From Hydrogenophilus sp. (GTDB taxonomy: Bacteria > Pseudomonadota > Gammaproteobacteria > Burkholderiales > Thiobacillaceae): 64,000 nt of DNA. The stretch spans positions 1-64,000 of the forward strand of contig DYFL01000001.1 of the NCBI GenBank assembly GCA_020725195.1, in the 5' to 3' direction. Under the pieces are notes generated by a model. It made no database searches. It was not told where the DNA came from and saw only the letters and a program-made list of their open reading frames with translations. This document shows, in pieces, positions 52,638-61,451 of the stretch (position 1 is the first letter of the stretch; every line of letters starts with the position of its first letter). The translations under genes and the position numbers were made by a program.

Positions 52638-53960
52638 CTATAGGCCTTTTTCTCGGTTGCCGCCATTCAGGGGATAGTCCCTGGGCAACAGCACCCACAT
52701 GCGTCCCTTCTGTTTCATCGCCCCGGCCAGATGCCCGGCGGCCTCGCCGAAGCCCCAGAAGAAGTCGGCCCGCACGTTGCCGCGGATGGCGCCGCCGGTG
52801 TCCTGGGCCAGCATGAGCCGGTTCAGGGGCTCGGGGGAGTTGGGGCGGGTGGTGGCGAGCCAAACGGGCGCGCCCAGCGGGATGGCGCGGGGGTCGACGG
52901 CGATGCTGCGCTCGGCGCTCAGGGGCACGCCCAGGGCGCCCAGGGGGCCGCCCTGCTGGTTGGGCAGCTCGCGGAAGAAGACATAGCTCGGGTTGGCGTT
53001 GAGCAGCTCCGCCAGCTTCTCGGGGTTCCTCAGGGCCCAGTCCTTGATGCCCTGCATGGAGGCGCGGTCCAGGGTGAGCTCCCCCCTGTCCACCAGCCAG
53101 CGGCCGATGGAGCGGTAGGGGTGCCCGTTCTGGTCGGCGTAGCCGATGCGCAGGACCTCACCGTTCTCCAGCTGCACCCGGCCCGAGCCCTGGACCTGGA
53201 GGAAGAAGAGCTCCACGGCGTCGTCCACCCAGACGAGCTCCTTGCCCTGCATGGGGGCGCTGCCGTCCTCGATCTCGGCGCGGGTGAAGTAGGGCACCAC
53301 CCGCTTGCCCTGCAGCCGGCCGCGCAGGCGCAGGCTCTTCAGCTCCGGGTAGAGGCTCGCCAGATCCACGACGATGAGGTCGTCCGGGGGGGCGTACAGC
53401 GGGTAGCGGTATTTCCCGTCCTGGCTGCGGCTGCCGCGCAGCAGCGGCTCGTAGTAGCCGGTGACCAGGCCCTCGGTGCCGCCCTCGGCCTGGAAGACCT
53501 GGTAGGGCTGGAAGTGCTGCTCGAAATAGCTGCGGGCCGCGGCGGCGCTGGGCGGCTTCTGCTGCGCGGCCGCCTGGCACACCCGGGACCAGGCCGCCTG
53601 GCTCTTCAGGCCGCGGCAGGATTCCAGCAGGGCGGCCCAGGCCTGGGCGGGGTCGTCGTCCTTCCAGCCCGGCAGGTCCCGGAAGCTCGCGGCCTTCAGC
53701 CAGGGCATGGGGAAGGGGGCCCCCTTGGCCGGGGCGGCCTGCGCAGGGGGGGGTTCCGCCGCGGCCGTCGCCGCGCCGGCGGACGCGCCCGGTTCGGCAG
53801 GGGCCGGGTCAGGCTGCGGTGCCGGGGGGGCGGCGGGCCTCGCCTGGGCGCCTGCCGAAGGGGGCGTGGCCACCTGGGCGCCGACGGTCTGGGCGGGTTG
53901 CGTGGCGCAGCCCACGAGCAGGGCTGCCAGGAAGGGGAGGGAGAAAAGGCTGCGGATCAC
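52638..53960 (-). CDS. mltA: Membrane-bound lytic murein transglycosylase A
   Basis: MltA is an outer-membrane lipoprotein that cleaves glycan strands to anhydroMurNAc ends. The 440-residue protein has a lipobox (LVGC near 18), a Pro/Ala-rich linker (25-80), and the MltA domain (GLVTGYYEPLLRGSR; FFLQVQGSGRV). The C-terminal 3D domain ends with the catalytic Asp (LAQDTGGAIRG) and ADFFWGFGEAAG. The order mltA-apaG, divergent from rpe, is betaproteobacterial. Confidence 0.95.
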   Translation of the reverse strand: MIRSLFSLPFLAALLVGCATQPAQTVGAQVATPPSAGAQARPAAPPAPQPDPAPAEPGASAGAATAAAEPPPAQAAPAKGAPFPMPWLKAASFRDLPGWKDDDPAQAWAALLESCRGLKSQAAWSRVCQAAAQQKPPSAAAARSYFEQHFQPYQVFQAEGGTEGLVTGYYEPLLRGSRSQDGKYRYPLYAPPDDLIVVDLASLYPELKSLRLRGRLQGKRVVPYFTRAEIEDGSAPMQGKELVWVDDAVELFFLQVQGSGRVQLENGEVLRIGYADQNGHPYRSIGRWLVDRGELTLDRASMQGIKDWALRNPEKLAELLNANPSYVFFRELPNQQGGPLGALGVPLSAERSIAVDPRAIPLGAPVWLATTRPNSPEPLNRLMLAQDTGGAIRGNVRADFFWGFGEAAGHLAGAMKQKGRMWVLLPRDYPLNGGNREKGL

Positions 53961-54024
53961 GGTGCTGGGAAGGATTGCGTGCAGGTCGTGAGGGCCGGGC
54001 GGGCGCCGTCGGGTTCCGTTCCGG

Positions 54025-54408
54025 TCAATGCAGGGTGCGCGGCACGCTCAGCAGGAACTCCGGGATCTCCGCGTCGAACTGGTGGCCGTCCTCCGCCACC
54101 ATGCGGTAGCTGCCCTTCATGGTGCCCATGGGGGTGGCAAGCGAGGTGCCGCTGGTGTACTCGAAGCTCTCGCCCGGCTGCAGCAGGGGCTGCTCGCCGA
54201 CGACGCCCAGGCCGCGCACGTCCTGGACCTCCTGGTTCGCGTCGGTGACCTGCCAGTGGCGCGAGATCAGCTGCGCGGCCACCTGCCCGGTGTTGGTGAT
54301 GGTGATGGTGTAGGCGAAGATGTAGCGGTCCGCCGCCTCGTCCGACTGCTCGGGGATGTAGCTGGCGACCGGCGTGACGGTGATGTGGTATTTCCTGCTG
54401 TCGGCCAT
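54025..54408 (-). CDS. apaG: ApaG protein
   Basis: ApaG is a 127-residue fibronectin-III-like beta-sandwich protein. It has the conserved FAYTITITNTGQVAAQLISR and GVVGEQPLLQPGESFEYTSG, and ends in FLLSVPRTLH. The role is linked to magnesium or diadenosine nucleotide homeostasis but is not settled. The ATG at 54408 is the only sensible start. Its separation from apaH/ksgA differs from enterobacteria. Confidence 0.95.
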   Translation of the reverse strand: MADSRKYHITVTPVASYIPEQSDEAADRYIFAYTITITNTGQVAAQLISRHWQVTDANQEVQDVRGLGVVGEQPLLQPGESFEYTSGTSLATPMGTMKGSYRMVAEDGHQFDAEIPEFLLSVPRTLH

Positions 54409-54481
54409 GGGTATCGGGCGCTTCCGGGCCCGCCATTGCACACGATTTGCCCCGGCCTGTCCAGATGGCGGCCCGTGCGGA

Positions 54482-54487
54482 TAGAAT
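54482..54487 (+). promoter_or_regulatory. Candidate -10 box upstream of rpe
   Basis: TAGAAT lies 26 bp before the rpe ATG at 54514. No good -35 box is seen. Confidence 0.35.
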
Positions 54488-54513
54488 GCGCCTTTTGACC
54501 GAGGGAAGCCGTC

Positions 54514-55200
54514 ATGCCGCAATTCCGTATCGCCCCCAGCATCCTCTCCGCCGACTTCGCCAGGCTGGGCGAGGAGGTGGACCGGGTTCTCGCCGCCGGC
54601 GCGGACATCGTGCACTTCGACGTGATGGACAACCATTACGTGCCCAACCTGACCATCGGCCCCCTGGTCTGCGAGGCCTTGCGCAAGCATGGCGTCACCG
54701 CCCCCATCGACGTGCACCTCATGGTCAAGCCCGTGGACCGCATCATCCCCGACTTCGCCAAGGCGGGCGCGACCTACATCACCTTCCACCCCGAGGCCTC
54801 CGAGCACATCGACCGCACCATCGGGCTGATCCGCGACTGCGGCTGCAAGCCCGGCCTGGTGTTCAACCCGGCGACCCCCCTGGACGTGCTGGAATACACC
54901 CTGGACAAGATCGACATGGTCCTCTTGATGAGCGTCAACCCCGGCTTCGGCGGCCAGAAGTTCATCCCCTACGTGCTCGACAAGGCCCGCCGCGTGCGCC
55001 AGATGATCGCCGAGCGCGGCCTCGACGTCAGCCTCGAGATCGACGGCGGCGTCGGCCCGGGCAACATCCTGGAGGTGGCCCGCGCGGGGGTCGACACCTT
55101 CGTCGCCGGCTCGGCCGTGTTCGGCGCCGGCAAGGACAGCGACCCCAACCGCTACGACAGCGTCATCGCCGCGATGCGCGCCGAGCTCGCCAAGGCCTGA
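54514..55200 (+). CDS. rpe: Ribulose-phosphate 3-epimerase
   Basis: Rpe interconverts ribulose-5-phosphate and xylulose-5-phosphate. The 228-residue TIM barrel has the metal ligands in [16 protein letters not shown] and VHLMVK, and the catalytic Asp in [16 protein letters not shown] lies 5-6 nt upstream of the ATG. gph follows after 6 bp. Confidence 0.97.
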   Translation: MPQFRIAPSILSADFARLGEEVDRVLAAGADIVHFDVMDNHYVPNLTIGPLVCEALRKHGVTAPIDVHLMVKPVDRIIPDFAKAGATYITFHPEASEHIDRTIGLIRDCGCKPGLVFNPATPLDVLEYTLDKIDMVLLMSVNPGFGGQKFIPYVLDKARRVRQMIAERGLDVSLEIDGGVGPGNILEVARAGVDTFVAGSAVFGAGKDSDPNRYDSVIAAMRAELAKA

Positions 55201-55206
55201 GCGCGC

Positions 55207-55917
55207 ATGAAGGCGCCAGCGCTCAAGCCGGGGGTCCGCTTTCCCCTGGCCGTGAAGGCCGTGGTCATCGACCTCGACGGCACCCTGCTGCACACCGCGC
55301 CCGACCTGGCCGCGGCCGCCCGGCGCATGGCCGAGGAGCTCGGGCTGCCGCCCATCGACGAGGCGACCGTCAAGGCCTACATCGGCAACGGCGTCTCGCG
55401 CCTGGTCAAGCGCGTGCTCACCCGCGACATGCAGGCCGAGCCCGAGGCGGCCCTGTTCGAGCGGGCCCTGCCGGCGTTCGAGCGGCATTACCTGGAGGGC
55501 GTGAGCCGCCAGAGCCACCCCTTCCACGGCGTGCCCGAGGGGCTCGTCGCTCTGCGCGCGGCGGGCTACCGCCTGGGCTGCATCACCAACAAGGCGGAGA
55601 AGTTCACGCTGCCGCTCTTGAGGGATACGGGGCTCTCCGGCTTCTTCGACCTCATCCTCTCCGGCGACATCCTGCCGAAGAAGAAGCCCGATCCCCTGCC
55701 GCTGCTCCACGCCTGCGAGGAGTTCGAGATCACGCCCGCCGAGATGCTGCTCATCGGCGACTCCCTCAACGACGTCCAGGCCGCGCGCGCCGCGGGCTGC
55801 CACGTCTTCGTGGTGCCCTACGGCTACAACCGGGGCCGCCCGGTGGACGAGCTCGACGTGGATGCCGTGGTACCCAGCCTGATCGAGGCCGTGAAACTGA
55901 TTGCCGTGAAGAAATGA
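55207..55917 (+). CDS. gph: Phosphoglycolate phosphatase
   Basis: Gph removes phosphate from 2-phosphoglycolate. The 236-residue HAD protein has motif [18 protein letters not shown], motif [10 protein letters not shown], the Lys in [13 protein letters not shown], and motif [19 protein letters not shown]. The first ~14 residues are an N-terminal extension before the fold; later starts are not obvious. It forms an operon with rpe. A heptamer array follows the stop. Confidence 0.93.
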   Translation: MKAPALKPGVRFPLAVKAVVIDLDGTLLHTAPDLAAAARRMAEELGLPPIDEATVKAYIGNGVSRLVKRVLTRDMQAEPEAALFERALPAFERHYLEGVSRQSHPFHGVPEGLVALRAAGYRLGCITNKAEKFTLPLLRDTGLSGFFDLILSGDILPKKKPDPLPLLHACEEFEITPAEMLLIGDSLNDVQAARAAGCHVFVVPYGYNRGRPVDELDVDAVVPSLIEAVKLIAVKK

Positions 55918-55929
55918 ACCGTCTGATGG

Positions 55930-56018
55930 GGGAAATGGGAAACGGGAAAAGGGAAACGCGCATGCCGTTTCGATGGCGCAGGCGCTTCGCGTTTCCCGTT
56001 TCTCTTTTCCCGTTTCCC
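55930..56018. repeat. Inverted tandem heptamer pair between gph and trpE
   Basis: Left: GGGAAAT, GGGAAAC, GGGAAAA, GGGAAAC (55930-55957). Right: GTTTCCC, GTTTCTC, TTTTCCC, GTTTCCC (55991-56018), the inverse. The 33-bp core (55958-55990) contains GCGCATGCCG. It is the same unit as the amgK/murU array. Confidence 0.9.
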
Positions 56019-56032
56019 CGACAGGATGGCAC

Positions 56033-57508
56033 ATGACCGAGCAGGAATTCATCGAACTCGCCCGCCAGGGCTACAATCGCATCCCGGTCTCCCGCGTGCT
56101 GCCGGCGGACCTGGACACCCCGCTGTCCGTCTACCTCAAGCTCGCCAACCGGCCCTACACCTATCTCCTGGAGTCGGTCATCGGCGGCGAGCGCTTCGGG
56201 CGCTACTCCTTCGTCGGCCTGCCGGCCCGGACGGTGCTCAGGGTGCACGGCCACTTCGTCAGCATTGAGAAGGACGGCCAGCCCGTCGAGCAGTGCGACA
56301 GCGCCGACCCGCTCGCCTTCATCGAGGACTGGTTCTCGGGCTTCAGGGCGGCCAGCGTGGCGGGTCTGCCGCGCTTCCCCGGCGGGCTTTCCGGCTATTT
56401 CGGCTACGACACGGTGCGCTACATCGAGAAGCGCCTCGCTCATGCCGCGAAGCCGGACCCGCTCGCCACCCCCGACATCCTGCTCCTGCTCAGCGACGAG
56501 CTCGCCGTGGTGGACAACCTCACCGGCAAGCTCACCCTCATCGTCTACGCCGATCCCATGGAGGAGGGGGCCTACCTCCAGGCCCAGCTGCGGCTCAAGG
56601 AGCTCGCGCGCGAGCTGAGAAGGCCGGTGATCCCGCCCCGGGACGAGGCCGGCGAGCCCGCCGAGGCCGAGTCCGAGTTCGGCGAGGCCGCCTTCAAGGC
56701 GGCGGTGGACAGGGCCAAGCGCTACATCTACGAGGGCGACATCATGCAGGTGGTGCTCGCCCAGCGCATGAGCCGGCCCTTCCACGCGCATCCCCTGTCG
56801 CTCTATCGGGCCTTGAGGAGCCTCAACCCCTCGCCCTACATGTTCTACTACGACATGGGCGGCTTCCAGGTGGTGGGCGCCTCGCCCGAGATCCTGGTGC
56901 GCCTGGAGGGCGACACCGTGACCCTGCGGCCCATCGCCGGTACCCGCCCGCGCGGCCTCACCCGCGAGGAGGACCTGCGGCTGGAGGAGGAGCTCCTGCG
57001 TGACCCCAAGGAGCGCGCCGAGCACGTCCAGCTCATGGACCTCGGGCGCAACGACGTGGGGCGCGTGGCGCAGACGGGCACGGTGAAGGTCACCGAGAAC
57101 ATGGTGGTGGAGCGCTACTCCCACGTCATGCACATCGTCTCCAACGTGGAGGGCAGGCTCAAGCCCGAGCTCACCGCCATGGACGTGCTGCGCGCCACCT
57201 TCCCCGCAGGCACCGTCTCCGGCGCGCCCAAGGTGCGGGCCATGGAGATCATCGACGAGCTGGAGCCCTCGAAGCGCGGCGTCTATGCCGGGGCGGTCGG
57301 CTACCTGGGCTTCAACGGCGACATGGATCTGGCCATCGCCATCCGCACCGCGGTGGTCAAGGATAAGACCCTCTACGTGCAGGCGGGTGCGGGCATCGTC
57401 GCCGATTCCGTGCCCGAGAACGAATGGATCGAGACCCGCAACAAGGCCCGCGCCGTCGTCCGCGCCGCCGAGTTGGTGCAGCTGGGGTCCGAGGGGGAGG
57501 CCGAATAG
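56033..57508 (+). CDS. trpE: Anthranilate synthase component I
   Basis: TrpE makes anthranilate, the first step of tryptophan synthesis. The 491-residue protein has the N-terminal regulatory motif [16 protein letters not shown], the chorismate-binding core ([39 protein letters not shown]) and the final [15 protein letters not shown]. The ATG at 56033 has AGGA upstream; earlier starts would translate a heptamer array. miaA follows instead of trpG. Confidence 0.96.
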   Translation: MTEQEFIELARQGYNRIPVSRVLPADLDTPLSVYLKLANRPYTYLLESVIGGERFGRYSFVGLPARTVLRVHGHFVSIEKDGQPVEQCDSADPLAFIEDWFSGFRAASVAGLPRFPGGLSGYFGYDTVRYIEKRLAHAAKPDPLATPDILLLLSDELAVVDNLTGKLTLIVYADPMEEGAYLQAQLRLKELARELRRPVIPPRDEAGEPAEAESEFGEAAFKAAVDRAKRYIYEGDIMQVVLAQRMSRPFHAHPLSLYRALRSLNPSPYMFYYDMGGFQVVGASPEILVRLEGDTVTLRPIAGTRPRGLTREEDLRLEEELLRDPKERAEHVQLMDLGRNDVGRVAQTGTVKVTENMVVERYSHVMHIVSNVEGRLKPELTAMDVLRATFPAGTVSGAPKVRAMEIIDELEPSKRGVYAGAVGYLGFNGDMDLAIAIRTAVVKDKTLYVQAGAGIVADSVPENEWIETRNKARAVVRAAELVQLGSEGEAE

Positions 57509-57555
57509 CGCAGCCCTCGAGGGCATCGGACGGGCCCCGCCCCGCGGAGGGGGGG

Positions 57556-58518
57556 CTGCCCCCCGCCGTCTTCCTCATGGGCCCCACGGCCTGCGGCAAG
57601 ACCGATCTCGCCGTGGCCCTGGCCGAGCGCCTGCCGCTCGAGATCATCAGCGTCGACTCCGCCCTCGTCTACCGCGGCATGGACATCGGCACGGCCAAGC
57701 CCGACGCCGCCACCCTGGCGCGCGCGCCGCACCACCTCGTCGACATCCTCGAGCCCACCGAGCGCTATTCCGCCGGCCGCTTCCGGGCCGACGCCCTCAA
57801 GCTCATGGCCGAGATCACCGCGCGCGGCCGGGTGCCGCTGCTGGTGGGCGGCACCATGCTCTACTTCAAGGCCCTGAAGGCGGGGCTCGACGCCCTGCCC
57901 CGGGCGGACGCGCGCCTGCGCGCCGAGCTCGACGCGCGCGCCGCGCGCGAGGGCTGGCCCGCCCTGCATGCGGAGCTCGCGCGCCTGGACCCGGCCACCG
58001 CCGCCCGGCTGCCGCCCACCGACGCCCAGCGCATCCAGCGGGCGCTGGAGGTGTGCCTCGTCACCGGCCGGCCCCTGTCCGCCCTGCAAGGCGGGGCGCG
58101 GGGCGGGGCGCTGCCCTACCGGCTCATCGAGATCGCGCTCCTGCCCCACGACCGCGCCGCCCTGCACGCGCGCATCGACGCCCGCTTCCGGGCCATGCTG
58201 GCGGCCGGCTTCGTCGATGAGCTCCGGCGCCTGCGCGCCGACTACGACCTGACCCCCGACCTGCCCTCCATGCGCTGCGTGGGCTACCGGCAGGCCTGGG
58301 ACCATCTGGACGGAAAATGCAGCCCGGAAGAGCTCTGCGCGCGCGGTGCGGCGGCCACGCGCCAGCTCGCCAAGCGGCAGATGACCTGGCTGCGGGGCTG
58401 GCAGGGGGTCGAGGTCTTCGACTGCCTGGACCCGGGGCTGGCCGGGCGGGTGACGGCATGGCTCGCCGGGCGCCTGCAGGGTTCTTCAGGCCCTGGCGCG
58501 GCGACGGACCCTGTCTAG
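57556..58518 (+). CDS. miaA: tRNA dimethylallyltransferase MiaA
   Basis: MiaA prenylates A37 of tRNAs that read UNN codons. The 320-residue reading has P-loop [31 protein letters not shown] and [10 protein letters not shown]. No ATG, GTG or TTG gives a normal N-terminus: the first ATG (57577) begins inside the P-loop strand and the previous one (57424) lies within trpE. A CTG at 57556 with GGAGG 5-6 nt upstream gives the usual length and is proposed as start. The stop TAG coincides with the start of a repeat. Confidence 0.88.
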   Translation: MPPAVFLMGPTACGKTDLAVALAERLPLEIISVDSALVYRGMDIGTAKPDAATLARAPHHLVDILEPTERYSAGRFRADALKLMAEITARGRVPLLVGGTMLYFKALKAGLDALPRADARLRAELDARAAREGWPALHAELARLDPATAARLPPTDAQRIQRALEVCLVTGRPLSALQGGARGGALPYRLIEIALLPHDRAALHARIDARFRAMLAAGFVDELRRLRADYDLTPDLPSMRCVGYRQAWDHLDGKCSPEELCARGAAATRQLAKRQMTWLRGWQGVEVFDCLDPGLAGRVTAWLAGRLQGSSGPGAATDPV

Positions 58519-58664
58519 GAGCCTGTCGGACTTAAAGGAAATCGGCTGCAAATTCGGCGGAACGGTCCATATTTCGCCGCTTTCTTGGGCAATAGTGCGA
58601 CTATTGCCCGGCGAAATCGCCAAAACTCCGTTTTCGCTTCGATTCTTCAAGTCCGACAGGCTCC
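58518..58664. repeat. Full CTAG-type palindromic element (MITE-like)
   Basis: Terminal inverted repeats of 20 bp, GGAGCCTGTCGGACTTAAAG and its inverse with one mismatch, bound 147 bp. The centre is a perfect hairpin GGGCAATAGT-gcg-ACTATTGCCC (58587-58609) within ATTTCGCCG/CGGCGAAAT arms. No reading frame for a transposase fits. Solo ends occur at 7105 and 23655. Confidence 0.88.
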
Positions 58665-58675
58665 CAGCCAGGGCG

Positions 58676-59518
58676 TCAGAACAGCGCGGCGTGCAGCTCG
58701 CCGACCTCCTTGAGGGCGGCATGCAGGACTTCGGCCTGGGCATCCTCGGCGAGCAGGCGCTCGGGGATCACCGGCTGCTGCCGGCCGCGCAGCACCGACG
58801 GGGCCCAGTCGGCCGTTCTTTGGGCGAGCCGGTCCGCCGCCGCCAGGATCTCCGGCCAGCGGTGCAGCGTGGCGATCTCGGCGAGCGATTCGTGTTCCTG
58901 CACCGCCTCGGTGACGTCTTCCGGCTGCCCCAGGGCGGTGAGCAGGGCGTGCCCGATGCCGTCGTGCCATTCGTAGAGCAGTCCGGTGAGCTCCGCCTCG
59001 TCCGCGGCCAGGACCTGGTCCGCGGCACAGCGGAACAGCAGGTAGAAGGCCCCGATGTCGTGCACCATGCCGATGAAGAAGGCCTTGTCGGCGCTCATCC
59101 CGGAACGCCGCGCCAGCTGCCTGGCGATGGCCGCCACCAGGAGGCTGTGCTCCCAGATCCGGTGCGACAGGCCCTGATAGCGGGCCATCTGCTTGGAGCG
59201 CACCAACTGCTCGACGGCCACCGTGTAGGACACCGTGCGCACCACCTCCAGCCCGACGCGCAGGATGGCGGCCCGTAGCTCGGTGACCGCCTGGCCGCCC
59301 CCGCGCAGGGCCACGGAGTTGGCCAGGTGGAGGAGCTTGGCGCTCATCAGCGGTTCGGTGCTCAGGAGGTCGGCGAGCCTGTCCAGGGCGAGATCCGGAT
59401 CCTTGAGCAGGGTGTGCACCCGGATCGTGACATCGAAGCAGGTCGGGAACACCACGTCGGGTGCCGAGAGTTCCTGTGCGATGTGCGCCAGCAGCAGGCC
59501 GGGTTCTTGGTCGGGCAT
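58676..59518 (-). CDS. HDOD-domain protein
   Basis: This is a 280-residue protein with an HDOD domain (about 30-230): FDVTIRVHTLLKDPDLALDRL, LLHLANSVALRG, and the degenerate HD segment GMVHDIGAFYLLF. HDOD proteins act in signalling and usually lack phosphodiesterase activity. The ATG at 59518 begins just before the conserved region; an earlier in-frame start exists. No effector domain or partner gene is seen. Confidence 0.82.
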   Translation of the reverse strand: MPDQEPGLLLAHIAQELSAPDVVFPTCFDVTIRVHTLLKDPDLALDRLADLLSTEPLMSAKLLHLANSVALRGGGQAVTELRAAILRVGLEVVRTVSYTVAVEQLVRSKQMARYQGLSHRIWEHSLLVAAIARQLARRSGMSADKAFFIGMVHDIGAFYLLFRCAADQVLAADEAELTGLLYEWHDGIGHALLTALGQPEDVTEAVQEHESLAEIATLHRWPEILAAADRLAQRTADWAPSVLRGRQQPVIPERLLAEDAQAEVLHAALKEVGELHAALF

Positions 59519-59601
59519 GGGACGTTCTACGGTCCAGGCAGGGTTGTCGGGTCGGTATTTCCGGGCGGCCCCGCCATGATAGTCCGTGGCCGGCCCTCGC
59601 G

Positions 59602-60963
59602 TCATTCATCGAGGCGCGGCGCCCCGCCGGGCGCCCTCACCCGGCTGACCCTGGCCTGCGCGCCGCCCCGGGCCAGGGTGATGTCGACCTCCGCGCCCAC
59701 GGCCAGCGCGGCGCTGTCGCGCACGACCGCGCCCCGCTCGTCGCGGACGATGCTGTAGCCCCGCGCCAGCACCGCGTCGGGGTTGAGGTGGGCGAGGTGG
59801 CCGGCGAGGCCGGCGAGGCGTTCGCGCAGCAGGCGCAGGCGCAGCTGCTCGCTGTGCTGCAGGCGCAGGCGCAGGTGCTCGACGGCCTGCAGGCGGCGGG
59901 CCGTTTCGGGCCGGCGGGCCTGCAGCCGGGCCGCCAGGCGCTCCCGGCGCCGATGCGCGTCCTGCAGGCGGGCGGCGAGGGCGCGGCGCAGGCGCAGGCC
60001 CAACTGCTCCAGGTGCCGGCGCCGGGCCTCGATGCGGGTGGCGGGGTGCTGCAGGCGCCGGCCGAGCCCGTCCAGCCGCTGCGCCAGGGTCTCCAGGCGG
60101 CGGCGCTGGGTGAGGCCGAGGCGGCGGCGGAGCCGGGCCAGGTGCTGGGCCAGCTCCGAGCGGTCCGGGGTGGCCATCTGCGCGGCGGCGGTGGGGGTGG
60201 GGGCGCGCAGGTCGGCGGCGAAGTCGGCGATGGTGAAGTCCGTCTCGTGGCCCACGCCGCAGACCACCGGGATGGGGCAGGCCGCGACGGCGCGGGCGAC
60301 GGCCTCCTCGTTGAAGGCCCAGAGGTCCTCGATGCTGCCGCCGCCGCGCACCAGGAGCAGCACCCCGCACTCGGCCCGCTCGCCGGCGGTGCGCAGCGCG
60401 GCGGCGATCTGCGCGGCGGCGCCCTCGCCCTGCACCGGGGTGGGGTAGAGCACCACCCGGGCCGCCGGCCAGCGGCGCGCGAGGGTGGTGAGCACGTCGC
60501 GCAGCGCCGCCGCCTTGGGCGAGGTGACCACGCCGATGCACCCGGGATGGCGGGGCAGGGGGCGCTTGCGCGCCGGGTCGAAGAGCCCCTCCTGCTCCAG
60601 CCTGGCCTTCAGGCGGCTGAAGGCCTCGAACAGGGCGCCCAGCCCGGCCCGGCGCATGAACTCCACGGTGAGCTGGAACTCGCCCCGCGGCTCGTACAGG
60701 GTGGCCTGGGCGCGGACCTCGACGCGGTCGCCCTCGCGCGGCTGCCAGTCGAGGAACTGGCTGCGGTTGCGGAACATCGCGCAGCGCACGCTGGCCTGGG
60801 CGTCCTTCAGGGTGAAATACCAGTGGCCCGAGGGGGCGCGGGTGAGGTTGGAGATCTCGCCCGCCACCCAGCTCGAGGGGATCTGGCCCTCGATGGCGCG
60901 GCGCGCCAGCCGGTTGAGCTCGGAGACGGTGAGGACGGCGGGCTCTGCGGGGGCGAAGGGCAT
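59602..60963 (-). CDS. xseA: Exodeoxyribonuclease VII large subunit
   Basis: XseA is the catalytic subunit of exonuclease VII. The 453-residue protein has the N-terminal OB fold (LTVSELNRLARRAIEG, WVAGEISNLTRAPSGHWYF), the catalytic core (VVTSPKAAALRDVL, VRGGGSIEDLWAFN, GVGHETDFTIADF) and a long coiled coil (about 260-400). It ends with the LARGYSIVRDERG repeat. The ATG at 60963 is chosen; 17 codons upstream are open but not conserved. xseB is not in the window. Confidence 0.95.
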   Translation of the reverse strand: MPFAPAEPAVLTVSELNRLARRAIEGQIPSSWVAGEISNLTRAPSGHWYFTLKDAQASVRCAMFRNRSQFLDWQPREGDRVEVRAQATLYEPRGEFQLTVEFMRRAGLGALFEAFSRLKARLEQEGLFDPARKRPLPRHPGCIGVVTSPKAAALRDVLTTLARRWPAARVVLYPTPVQGEGAAAQIAAALRTAGERAECGVLLLVRGGGSIEDLWAFNEEAVARAVAACPIPVVCGVGHETDFTIADFAADLRAPTPTAAAQMATPDRSELAQHLARLRRRLGLTQRRRLETLAQRLDGLGRRLQHPATRIEARRRHLEQLGLRLRRALAARLQDAHRRRERLAARLQARRPETARRLQAVEHLRLRLQHSEQLRLRLLRERLAGLAGHLAHLNPDAVLARGYSIVRDERGAVVRDSAALAVGAEVDITLARGGAQARVSRVRAPGGAPRLDE

Positions 60964-61223
60964 CGGGCGATTATCGCGCAAACGGCCGGGCCGGAGTGGG
61001 CGGATTGCGGACAACCGGCGTATCCATGCGGCCCGGCGGGCTTGTCAAGGGCCGACTTAATCCACAGTCATCAAAATGTAAATGAATTGTGTCGCGCAAC
61101 TCCATGACGCCTAAAGGCAATTTCGTAAGTCATTGATTCTGAATGCGCCTTACAATCGCCCAAAAAATAGCCGGGACGGGGAATGCGCTGTTCGGACGGC
61201 CCTTCAGGCCCTCTGTCCCGGCA

Positions 61224-61244
61224 TTATGCACAGAGTTATCCACA
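61224..61244 (+). promoter_or_regulatory. Pair of DnaA-box sequences
   Basis: TTATGCACA (61224-61232) and TTATCCACA (61236-61244) both match the DnaA-box consensus TTATNCACA, with start points 12 bp apart on the same strand. A one-mismatch box (TAATCCACA) is near 61059. Confidence 0.6.
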
Positions 61245-61398
61245 GAAGCTGTGGAAGATTCCCGGCGCTCCGGTCTCGGCCCGCCCGGGAGGGATGCGCG
61301 CCGCCAGGCGGCTGCGGCCGCCGAAGGCAAGGCCTGCACCCGCGGCTCGCCCCGCTTCCGCTTTCCGGGAGAATCGGTTTATAGTTGGCGCTTCCCCT

Positions 61399-61431
61399 AC
61401 GGCGGCGCTGAGCCGCCGTTGTGTTTTGTTT
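61399..61431 (+). terminator. Terminator-like hairpin in the argD leader
   Basis: ACGGCGGC and GCCGCCGT (8-bp stem, 5-nt loop) are followed by T-rich TGTGTTTTGTTT. It ends about 20 bp before the argD ATG, so it may act as an attenuator, or end transcription from further upstream. Confidence 0.5.
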
Positions 61432-61451
61432 CGAATGCAGTGGAAAGGCCG

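Larger units (their letters stand above)
60964..61451. promoter_or_regulatory. Regulatory gap between xseA and argD
   Basis: This 488-bp divergent gap has no convincing gene. Its first half is AT-rich (61070-61150) for this genome. It holds two DnaA-box sequences, a -10-like TATAGT at 61380-61385 and a terminator-like hairpin just before argD, each listed separately. Confidence 0.5.

Noticed and set aside
58518-58664. Palindromic element as a normal intrinsic terminator of miaA
   Set aside because: It is 147 bp with 20-bp inverted ends, has related copies elsewhere and no T run after the stem.
61015-61451. The DnaA-box gap as the chromosomal origin
   Set aside because: Only two good boxes are present and none of the usual origin neighbours (dnaA, dnaN, gyrB, gidA) is in the window.
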